In this document: positions 53,501 through 59,768 of the stretch, piece by piece | How the letters are laid out: each line of letters starts with the position of its first letter | How positions within the stretch are numbered: the stretch's first letter is position 1 | Made by a program: the position numbers and the translations under genes | Notes under the pieces: generated by a model | Seen by the model: the letters and a program-made list of their open reading frames with translations, nothing else | What the model was told of the DNA's origin: nothing | The model's database searches: none | Assembly (NCBI RefSeq): GCF_005405905.1 | Contig: NZ_BJHU01000043.1 | Location: 1 to 64,000 of the forward strand | Length of the DNA stretch: 64,000 nt | From: Acidovorax sp. NB1 | GTDB taxonomy: Bacteria > Pseudomonadota > Gammaproteobacteria > Burkholderiales > Burkholderiaceae_C | Reading direction: 5' to 3'

Positions 53501-53627
53501 GGCAGAGTTTGTGGAAAGCCAGGAGATCCTGGACATGCTGAAGACACTGGGCGTGGACATGGTGCAGGGCTACCACCTGGACCAGCCGCAGGCCGAACAC
53601 CCCGCGCTGGCCACATCCGCTGTGTAG
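50553..53627 (+). CDS. Membrane sensor PAS-GGDEF-EAL protein
   Basis: 1024 residues from TTG 50553, with GAGG six bases upstream. TM1 ~17-40, large periplasmic Cache-like sensor, TM2 ~350-372, HAMP, PAS (~460-585), GGDEF domain with intact R-LGGDEF (residues 679-683), and EAL domain. In the EAL domain the signature reads EVL (E809-V810-L811), while NISARS, D928-D929 in LDDFGTGFAS and KIDGLF are kept, so cyclase activity is predicted and hydrolysis is uncertain. C-di-GMP signalling at the inner membrane. Confidence 0.92.
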   Translation: MLTSRLRASVIHRLSLSIWGLFLGLVVLLSLLGYAALSAVADHAVPLLMRQAVELRAQAVEGLFVQAGQSAQQVQQDLLTRLRAADTEAALSRFDELFARGPDGLWRLRPGKVDTANAPTLYLHHGPAGPDESTRVRAAVSYDLFRERGPALVPPFFSAYMDFVEDGLMVYARGVDWGSGATADASNADYPTMRGADPQRNSERRIFWTPVYFDEQAKAWMVSVIQPLDWQGRWVGTVGHDLSIETLIDAVAASRDQLGMQLILSAEGDLISHPDLRDRIAAANGQLQIAGLKDPLLEQVHRMVSNAHTDRGAGLSADGTQWIAWSRIRGPNWYQIYLMPQSRVDGLVMWGMLGLGGIGLLGLVPVLWSMRRRVNTLVVRPLQHLTEAVDTLGQGQTPTPVALDTEDELGRLARAFDCMVSELVQKRAMATAQAQALQAEVDGRRQYMVSLEEERARLFALLGAMKLGILFVTTENQVTYCNPAFLSIWRIEGDEASFVGRPASDIFQAVQHGPTSLAALAHHAHHARESLVAPGLSSRYEMDVGDGRTLLLRSHPVHDSDKRYIGRLWIHEDVTRERETAAQLIYLAERDALTGLYNRRRFEDELLRFFRGYERHDRRDPRDPSDLRERQGALLFFDLDEFKAINDTFGHRIGDSVLVRVGGDVQALVRQTETLCRLGGDEFAVLMPHASVEEAQHLAERIVRAISEGPFVIEGQSLRLTTSLGIALAPQHADNAEDLVAHADAAMYQAKHLGKNCWSVYQPGHHASQETITRLAWNERISRALERDLLRLHYQGVYDAATGELSHLEVLVRMRDEADGTRLIAPRQFIGYAEKSGKILEIDRWVARESIALLGAQPQLPALAINISARSFDDPSLPAYIAGQLQAAGVAPQRLLVELTETSAVSDLRDAERFIDALRHTGCQVCLDDFGTGFASFAYLKHLKVDVLKIDGLFIRNLTHEHDNQVFVRAIIDVARGLGRRTVAEFVESQEILDMLKTLGVDMVQGYHLDQPQAEHPALATSAV

Positions 53628-53686
53628 ACGCTGCGCGGGCACCAATGCCCCATCGGTTGTGGCGCTGTACCGCTACAGATTGCCTC

Positions 53687-53752
53687 TTGTAGCTATTTTT
53701 TTGATAGCTATCAGGGCATGATGGGCACGCGCAAAGGCCTATTTTTCTTCAT
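53687..53752. repeat. Dispersed TAGCTAT-type repeat, copy 9
   Basis: TTGTAGCTATTTTTTTGATAGCTATC, then GGGCATGATGGGCACGCGC and AAAGGCCTATTTTTCTTC. It lies between two convergent genes and reaches within 6 bp of the LysR stop. Confidence 0.8.
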
Positions 53753-53757
53753 GTTTT

Positions 53758-54639
53758 TCATCTTGCTTCGCTGCTCTCGTCCACACGGGCCTCTTCCATG
53801 AGCCAGTCACTGAAAGCCGCCATGGCCCCGGTGGCCGGGCGCGACTGCAGTCGTGTGAGCCAGTAGGCGCCGCGAGGCAGCTCCTGCGCAAAGGGCTGCA
53901 CCAGCCGTCCTTGCTGCAGCTCGCGCGTGAACATCTTCACGGGCAGCAAGGCCATGCCTGCGCCCTGGGCGGCGGCCTCGGCCAGGGTGAGGGACGAGTC
54001 GAACACCGCGCCGCGCACCACGGGGCAGGGCGCGCCCGCGGCGTCAAACCAGGCTGCCCATTCGTCGGTGCGGTAGCTGCGCAGCAGGGGCTGGCGTGCC
54101 AGGTCGGCCACCGTGCGCAGGCCGTGGGCCAGCGCGGGCGCGCACATCACCGACATGGGCGCATCCATGATGCGCTGCGCATGCGTGCCGTGCCAGGCGC
54201 CGTCGCCAAAGCGGATCGCAAAGTCCAGCCCTTCACCCGCCATGTCCACCCGGTTGTTGTGCGTAAGCAGGCGCAGGTCCACAAAGGGGCAAGCCTGCTG
54301 AAAGTCGCGCAGCCGGGGCAGCAGCCAGCCCACGGCAAAGGTGCCCACCGCGCCCACGGTCAGCACCTCGCGCGGGCGGGTGTCGCCCAGCTTTTCCAGG
54401 GCGCGCTGCAGCTTGCCGAACGATTCCACCACCACCGGCAGCAGCGCCTGGCCCTCGTCCGTCAGCGCCAGCCCGCGTGGCAGGCGGCGGAACAGCGGCT
54501 TGCCCAGCCGGTCTTCGAGCTTGCGAATGTGCTGGCTCACGGCGGTCTGGGTCACGTGCAGCTCTTCGGCGGCGCGGGTGAGGTTCTGGTGGCGCGCAGC
54601 CGCCTCAAAGGCACGCAGGGCGTTGAGCGGCAGGTGCAT
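53758..54639 (-). CDS. LysR-family regulator (AmpR/GcvA-like)
   Basis: 293 residues. MHLPLNALRAFEAAARHQNLTRAAEELHVTQTAVSQHIRKLEDRLGKPLFRR at the N-terminus is of the GcvA/AmpR group. It diverges from a class A beta-lactamase gene, the classic AmpR/PenR layout for beta-lactam-inducible expression. AmpR effectors are muropeptides; binding here is not provable by eye. The 113 bp intergenic region has an AT-rich tract (54645-54690). Confidence 0.88.
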   Translation of the reverse strand: MHLPLNALRAFEAAARHQNLTRAAEELHVTQTAVSQHIRKLEDRLGKPLFRRLPRGLALTDEGQALLPVVVESFGKLQRALEKLGDTRPREVLTVGAVGTFAVGWLLPRLRDFQQACPFVDLRLLTHNNRVDMAGEGLDFAIRFGDGAWHGTHAQRIMDAPMSVMCAPALAHGLRTVADLARQPLLRSYRTDEWAAWFDAAGAPCPVVRGAVFDSSLTLAEAAAQGAGMALLPVKMFTRELQQGRLVQPFAQELPRGAYWLTRLQSRPATGAMAAFSDWLMEEARVDESSEAR

Positions 54640-54752
54640 ATAGTCAAAAGGTAAAAGTTTTTCTTGGGGCTTTTGGCAATTATTGTCGATGGTGCTGGGG
54701 GCTGAACCCCCGTATCGTTCGGGCCTTGTTTCCCATCACGCTTCCAATTGAT

Positions 54753-55670
54753 ATGCAAAGAAGACAGTTTTCCTTGGGTTTGATAGCGGCCACGGCCCTG
54801 CCTCTGTGGGGGTGCGCCGCTGCCAGCACCCCGGCCCACCATGACCAGACCACCCGCGCGTGGAACGATGCCCTCGCCACCATCGAACGCACTGCCCAGG
54901 GCCGCCTGGGCGTGGCCATGCTGGACACCGGATCGGGCCTGGCCCTGGGCTGGCGGCAGGACGAGCGTTTTGCCATGGCCAGCACCTTCAAAGCCGTGCT
55001 GGCGGGCTGGATGCTGGCGCTGGTGGACCAGGGCAAGGAGCGGCTGGACCACCGCCTCCACTACGGCCGCGATGCCGTCATCGCTCATTCGCCGGTCAGC
55101 GGCCCCAGGGCGGGCGATGGCGGCGGCCTGACAGTGGCCGAGCTGTGCGCTGCTACCGTGAGCCTGAGCGATAACACCGCCGCCAACGTGCTGTTGGCGC
55201 AGCATGGTGGCCCAGCCAGCTATACGGCTTTCGTGCGTTCGCTGGGCGATGCCGCAACGCGGCTGGACCGCTACGAGCCACACATGGCTGAAGCCGCAGC
55301 GGGCGACCTGCGCGACACCACCACGCCGCAGGCCATGCTGCAGACGCTGCAAAAACTGGTGCTGGGCGACGTGCTCACCCCGGTGTCTCGTGCGCTGCTG
55401 CAGCGCTGGCTGCTGGAGACCAGCACTGGTGACAACCGCCTGCGTGCAGGCGCACCGGGCTGGAAGGTAGGTGACAAGACAGGAACTGGCGCCAGCGGCA
55501 GCGGCACGGCCAACGACATCGGCGTACTCTGGCCTGCGGGTGGGGGCGCTCCGGTGCTGGTGACTTGCTACCTCACGCGCTCTGCGGCGTCGCCCCAGCA
55601 GCGGGATGCGGCGATTGCTCAGGTGGCGCGCGCCGTGGTGGCGGCGCGCGAAACGTTCAGACGGGGGTAG
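54753..55670 (+). CDS. Class A beta-lactamase, lipobox and twin-Arg N-terminus
   Basis: 305 residues from ATG 54753 (MQRRQF). Hydrolyses beta-lactams in the periplasm. STFK (Ser70-Lys73), SDN (Ser130-Asn132) in SLSDNTAANVLL, omega-loop Glu166 in RYEPHMAEA, and KTG in GDKTGTGASG. Ambler position 170, normally Asn, reads Ala. N-terminus has RRQF and a lipobox-like LWGC, so possibly Tat-exported lipoprotein. Convergent with argA, 47 bp between stops. Confidence 0.93.
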   Translation: MQRRQFSLGLIAATALPLWGCAAASTPAHHDQTTRAWNDALATIERTAQGRLGVAMLDTGSGLALGWRQDERFAMASTFKAVLAGWMLALVDQGKERLDHRLHYGRDAVIAHSPVSGPRAGDGGGLTVAELCAATVSLSDNTAANVLLAQHGGPASYTAFVRSLGDAATRLDRYEPHMAEAAAGDLRDTTTPQAMLQTLQKLVLGDVLTPVSRALLQRWLLETSTGDNRLRAGAPGWKVGDKTGTGASGSGTANDIGVLWPAGGGAPVLVTCYLTRSAASPQQRDAAIAQVARAVVAARETFRRG

Positions 55671-55717
55671 TGAATCCGACGTGGCCGAGCGGGTGCGGAG
55701 GGTTCGTTCGCCCCTTC

Positions 55718-57064
55718 TTAGAGCTTCTTGACCAGCACCTGGCTCTTGCGGTCCCAGTTGTACTTGCGCTTGCGTGCGTCGGGCAGCCAGTCCGGGTCCA
55801 CGGGCTGAAATCCGCGCTTGATGAACCAGTGCATGGTGCGGGTGGTCAGCACAAAAATGCTGTCCAGCCCCAAGAGGCGCGCACGCTGCTCGATGCGCTT
55901 GAGCAGCTTCTCACCATCGCCCGTGCCCTGGCTTTGCGGCGACACCGTCACGGCAGCCATCTCGGCCGTTTTCGCCTCGGGGTAGGGGTAGAGCGCCGCG
56001 CAGCCAAAGATCACGCCGTCATGTTCGATGATGGTGTAGGTGGCGATGTCGCGCTCGATCTCGGTGCGGTCGCGCTTGACCAGCGTGCCGTCTTTCTCAA
56101 ACGGCTCGATGAGCTGCAAGATGCCGCCCACGTCGTCAATCGTGGCCTCGCGCAGCTCTTCCAGCTTTTCGTCAATGACCATGGTGCCGATGCCATCGTG
56201 CACATACACCTCCAGCAATAGCGATCCATCCACCGCAAACGGCAGGATGTGGCTGCGCTCCACGCCGGCCTTGCAGGCCTTCACGCAGTGCTGCAGATAA
56301 AAGCCCGTGTCGGTGGGCTGCTGGGCGGGCGGCAGCTGCGCCAGCAGGGCCTGCGCGGCGGCCAGGGGCAGCTCCGTGTCGATTGGGTTGTCGTCGCTTT
56401 CGGGCTCGGTGGGCGACATGCGGATGCCCTGCACCTCGGTCAGGAAGATCAGCTTGTCGGCCCGCAACTCGATGGCCACGCTGGTCGCCACTTCTTCCAT
56501 GCTCAGGTTGAAGGCCTCGCCCGTGGGCGAGAAGCCAAACGGAGACAGCAGCACCAGCGCGCCCATGTCCAGCGTCTGCCGGATGCCCGCCACATCCACC
56601 TTGCGCACCAGGCCCGAGTGCTGAAAATCCACGCCATCCACAATGCCCACGGGCCGCGCCGTGAGGAAGTTGCCCGAGATCACGCGCACCGTGGCGCCCG
56701 CCATGGGCGTGTTGGGCAGGCCCTGGCTGAAGGCGGCCTCGATCTCATAGCGTAATTGGCCCGCAGCTTCCTGCGCGCAATCGAGCGCTACCGAGTCGGT
56801 GATGCGGATGCCGTGGGAGTATTTGGCTGCATGCCCCTTGGCTGCCAGCTGCTCGTTCACCTGCGGGCGAAAGCCGTGCACCAGCACGATCTTCACGCCC
56901 ATGGCCTGGATCAAGGCCAAGTCCTGCGCAATGTTGTGCAGCTTGCCTGCCGCAATCGCCTCGCCCGTGAGCCCGATCACAAAGGTCTGGTTGCGGAACT
57001 TGTGGATGTAAGGCGCCACCGAGCGGAACCAGGGCACGAAGGTGAAGTTGAAGACGGCGGACAT
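55718..57064 (-). CDS. argA: N-acetylglutamate synthase ArgA
   Basis: 448 residues. Amino-acid-kinase domain (residues 1-290: VLVHGFRPQVNEQLAAKG, VRVISGNFLTARPVG, GALVLLSPFGFSPTGEAFNLSMEEVA) fused to a GNAT acetyltransferase (residues ~300-448: LREATIDDVGGILQLIEPFEKDGTLVKR, AAVTVSPQSQGTGDGEKLLKRIEQRAR). First step of arginine synthesis, usually arginine-inhibited. Monocistronic; no ARG box was recognised. Confidence 0.95.
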   Translation of the reverse strand: MSAVFNFTFVPWFRSVAPYIHKFRNQTFVIGLTGEAIAAGKLHNIAQDLALIQAMGVKIVLVHGFRPQVNEQLAAKGHAAKYSHGIRITDSVALDCAQEAAGQLRYEIEAAFSQGLPNTPMAGATVRVISGNFLTARPVGIVDGVDFQHSGLVRKVDVAGIRQTLDMGALVLLSPFGFSPTGEAFNLSMEEVATSVAIELRADKLIFLTEVQGIRMSPTEPESDDNPIDTELPLAAAQALLAQLPPAQQPTDTGFYLQHCVKACKAGVERSHILPFAVDGSLLLEVYVHDGIGTMVIDEKLEELREATIDDVGGILQLIEPFEKDGTLVKRDRTEIERDIATYTIIEHDGVIFGCAALYPYPEAKTAEMAAVTVSPQSQGTGDGEKLLKRIEQRARLLGLDSIFVLTTRTMHWFIKRGFQPVDPDWLPDARKRKYNWDRKSQVLVKKL

Positions 57065-57148
57065 GGCGGTGCAAGCGGTGGGGCGGACCTTGGAATGACG
57101 GAAAAAGCGGCAACGGTGGGCGGCCCCCTGGGGCCGCCAAACCGCGCA

Positions 57149-59176
57149 TCATAAGCATGCTGAGCTTTGCCGCGCCACATTCGGCGCCACAGCGGGTGCA
57201 GCGGTGCCGTTGGTGTGTTGCTGAAACGCCGCCAGCCGCGCCGCAAAGGGCTCCAGCACCAGGGCTTCGTCCGTGCCGGATGCGGGCGGCACGGCGATAG
57301 CGATGCCGCTGTCGGCCATCAGCGCCTGCATTTCGGTCCGGGCAATCATGCCGTGGTCCATCAGCGCATCCACCAGCCGGTTCAGCGCACCCTGGTGCTG
57401 GCGCAGCAAGGTGCCTGCGCGCTGGTATTGCGCCTGTAGCAGCTCCTCAATGGCGGCGTTGCTGGGCCCCACATCGGTGTTGATGTGGTGGTCCATCTCC
57501 ACCGTCACATCGGTGCGCGCCAGCCGGGCGCCAAAGCCGTGGTGGCGGATGTAGCGCGCGGCTTCGGCTGTTACCTGCTTGTAGTCCTGCTCGGCGCCCG
57601 TGGTGCAGGCCATTTCGCCAAACACCAGCTCCTCGGCCACGCGGCCTGCCAGGCCCACACACATCATGTCGAGCGCGTTCTGGCGTGTGGTGACCTTCAG
57701 GCCTGCAAAGCTGTTGTAGCCGCCCTCAAAAGATGCGATGTTGATCTTCACCTCCTGCGGGGCCTGGCCCAGCAGCAGGCCATAGACCAGCGCGTGGCCT
57801 GCTTCGTGCACTGCCAGCAGCGCGCGAAAGTCGGCGTTGGCGCGCTGCTTGAGGCGGTTCAGCTCCAACGTGACTGGGAGGAGGGCCTGCTGCGCCCCGG
57901 CCTGAACCACCAGGTGGCGCTTGTCCGCTGCGAGCGTGATGGGGTAGGTGGTGCCAAGCGGCAGCGCCTGCTCCAGCACCCACAGCGCGGCCTTGACCAG
58001 ATTGGCGCTCAGGATGGCGTGCACCGACGAGAACAAAGGGCGCGTTCCCTGCGCCGGGAACACTGCGTTGGCATACAGCTCGTCCAGCACATCCTGCCCG
58101 ATGGCAAAGCGCACGCCGCACTGGGTGGCAATGTCTTCGCAATACCGCGCGCACAGATTGCGGATGAGCTGCTCGTAGGTGGCCTTGTTGAACGACGGGT
58201 AGACCACATGCTCGTTGCCCAGCCGTGCGATCTGCTCAGGCTTGAAGCGCTCCGAGAGCGCTTTCTTCACATCAATGAGCGACAGCTTGCGTGTGAGGCG
58301 GTGGAAGATGTCGGCATCGGTGTCGCAGTCTTCCACGCGCTGCGCGGTCTCGTGGTACATCTCGTCGAGGTTGCCGCACACAAACACCAGCAGCTTGCTG
58401 TAGTCGGTTTCCCACGACGACAGCGACTGCTGGAACCGCGTGAACAGCGCCTGCACCTGCGCGGGCGGCCACTGCATGATCTCTGCCAGGGGCTCCGAGA
58501 GCTTGAGCATGCGCTTGAGTTCCTGCGCGTCCCAGGCGTCGAGCTGGAAGCGGTAGGACTTCTTGCCCGCACGATCGCCGTCGCCATCCTCGGCGCGTTC
58601 GGCCTCGTAGTGCGCATCGGCCAGCTTGCGTTCGATGTTGGTCAGCGCACTCAGGGCCGGGGGCAGGCGCCCGTCGGAGAGCAATGTCCACACGTCCTGG
58701 TAGCGTTCCACCTTCACGTCTTCGCCCTTGCGGTCCACGGTGCGAAAGCGCTGGAACTCGTCCAGCACCAGAATGCCGGGCACGCCCTCGTGGATGCCCG
58801 AGTCGCCCAACATGCCCGAGATGGACGAGCTGCGGTAGCTCGCGCCATGGCTGAAGCCGTCCATCTGCACTTCCACAAACCGGTCATAAAAGCCCAGCAG
58901 CTGCGCCAGGCGCCGCGTGAGCTGGGTTTTGCCCGTGCCGGTGAGGCCCCACAGGCAGACGATGACGGGCCGGGTGATGAGCTGCGGCAGCACATACCAG
59001 GCACGCACCGCGTCGATCACGCGGTCGATCACGTCGTCGATGCCGAACAGCTCGGTCCTGAGCTGCTCGGCAGCGTGGGCCAGTGCCTGCTGGCGCTGGG
59101 CCAGCAGTGCCCGGTGTGTAGGGGTGGGCGGGTGCTGCCCATGCGGCAGCGTTGGAGTTGGGGTTGAAAGGTCCAT
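57149..59176 (-). CDS. Soluble AAA+ ATPase fused to M41 (FtsH-type) zinc peptidase
   Basis: 675 residues with no signal or membrane segment. AAA+ module residues ~40-400: Walker A GLTGTGKT (77-84), Walker B ILVLDEF (Asp139-Glu140), sensor-1 Asn269 in VCGNLDEM, and a Clp/HSP100-like sensor-2 GTRPLFSS (377-384). M41 peptidase residues ~440-625: HEAGH (457-461; zinc His457/His461, catalytic Glu458), AGRVAEELVFG, and third ligand Asp531 in TTGAEQDYKQ, at the FtsH distance. FtsH has an FtsH-type AAA and two membrane helices; here the AAA looks Clp-like. Predicted cytosolic ATP-dependent protease. Follows a small basic gene by 17 bp. Confidence 0.9.
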   Translation of the reverse strand: MDLSTPTPTLPHGQHPPTPTHRALLAQRQQALAHAAEQLRTELFGIDDVIDRVIDAVRAWYVLPQLITRPVIVCLWGLTGTGKTQLTRRLAQLLGFYDRFVEVQMDGFSHGASYRSSSISGMLGDSGIHEGVPGILVLDEFQRFRTVDRKGEDVKVERYQDVWTLLSDGRLPPALSALTNIERKLADAHYEAERAEDGDGDRAGKKSYRFQLDAWDAQELKRMLKLSEPLAEIMQWPPAQVQALFTRFQQSLSSWETDYSKLLVFVCGNLDEMYHETAQRVEDCDTDADIFHRLTRKLSLIDVKKALSERFKPEQIARLGNEHVVYPSFNKATYEQLIRNLCARYCEDIATQCGVRFAIGQDVLDELYANAVFPAQGTRPLFSSVHAILSANLVKAALWVLEQALPLGTTYPITLAADKRHLVVQAGAQQALLPVTLELNRLKQRANADFRALLAVHEAGHALVYGLLLGQAPQEVKINIASFEGGYNSFAGLKVTTRQNALDMMCVGLAGRVAEELVFGEMACTTGAEQDYKQVTAEAARYIRHHGFGARLARTDVTVEMDHHINTDVGPSNAAIEELLQAQYQRAGTLLRQHQGALNRLVDALMDHGMIARTEMQALMADSGIAIAVPPASGTDEALVLEPFAARLAAFQQHTNGTAAPAVAPNVARQSSACL

Positions 59177-59193
59177 GTTTTCTATCGTTCTTG

Positions 59194-59445
59194 TCAGTCG
59201 CGCTCGGTAAAACGAGCGTTCAGGGTCGCCTTGCGCAGGGCGACGGTGTCCGCACGGCGCTGGGCGCCACGGGCTCGGATGTGTTTGCCTGCTGCGCTGG
59301 ACAGGCTGCGTTGGGCCAGTGCGGCGGCCACAGGGTTTCGGGGCGGACCCGAGGCTTCGAGCTTCAGCACCAGGGGCTGCTTCATGCGGCGCAGCTTTTT
59401 GATTTCACCCTGGGCGAAGGCCCGAGACAGTTTTTTGGCACTCAT
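59194..59445 (-). CDS. Small basic protein, partner of AAA-M41 protease
   Basis: 83 residues from ATG 59445: MSAKKLSRAFAQGEIKKLRRM..., rich in Lys, Arg and Ala (RGAQRRADTVALRKATLN). No family recognised. Very basic and helical, could bind RNA or DNA or be an adaptor or substrate. It is 17 bp upstream of the protease gene and 18 bp downstream of a terminator-like hairpin, so expression of both passes through the attenuator. Function unknown. Confidence 0.7.
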   Translation of the reverse strand: MSAKKLSRAFAQGEIKKLRRMKQPLVLKLEASGPPRNPVAAALAQRSLSSAAGKHIRARGAQRRADTVALRKATLNARFTERD

Positions 59446-59462
59446 GTGTGCGTTCCACAAAC

Positions 59463-59488
59463 AAAAAACCCCGGCAAATAAGCCAGGG
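59463..59488 (-). terminator. Attenuator terminator before small basic gene
   Basis: On the minus strand: CCCUGGC-UUAUUU-GCCGGGG, one G-U pair in seven, followed by six U. A classic intrinsic terminator 18 bp upstream of the 59445 start. Its 3' arm GCCGGGG can alternatively pair with CCCCGGC at 59561-59567. Confidence 0.8.
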
Positions 59489-59499
59489 CTTGTGGAGCG

Positions 59500-59515
59500 C
59501 TGCACTGGGGTGCAG
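59500..59515 (-). promoter_or_regulatory. Leader hairpin B
   Basis: CTGCAC-TGGG-GTGCAG perfect 6-base arms, between hairpin A and the terminator. Confidence 0.6.
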
Positions 59516-59534
59516 GAGGTCGCTTGTCTGCCGT

Positions 59535-59563
59535 GGCTGGATGCGTGAAAACACAGTCCAGCC
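59535..59563 (-). promoter_or_regulatory. Leader hairpin A, alternative partner region
   Basis: GGCTGGA / TCCAGCC perfect arms, with an inner GTG-AAAA-CAC extension. The adjoining 59561-59567 reads CCCCGGC in the RNA and is complementary to the terminator 3' arm, so hairpin A and an antiterminator pairing compete. Confidence 0.65.
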
Positions 59564-59580
59564 GGGGCGGTGGACAGTGG

Positions 59581-59610
59581 TCAGGCGGGAGCGAACAAGG
59601 GAACAAACAT
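59581..59610 (-). CDS. Leader peptide MFVPLFAPA
   Basis: Nine codons then TGA, starting ATG at 59610, with a strong GGAGG at 59619-59623 eight bases upstream. Hydrophobic with two prolines (VP, AP). Downstream come hairpin A, hairpin B and a terminator before the small basic gene, which is the layout of a ribosome-mediated attenuator. No repeated codon for one amino acid is present, so amino-acid starvation sensing is not evident; stalling by a drug or nascent peptide is an alternative. The rest of 59446-59768 holds only this leader and its promoter. Confidence 0.65.
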   Translation of the reverse strand: MFVPLFAPA

Positions 59611-59768
59611 AGTGGTGACCTCCAGGGCTTTCAGGGGCTGGCCGACAGGGCCACGCAGTGCTGAAAGAAGGCGCGATTGTGGCGAGGCGTGCCGCGCGTG
59701 GCAAGCGCACAGGGCGCGGCACCGGCGGATATGTCGCACAAAACGCACAGTGCAAAGGGCGGGGCGGC

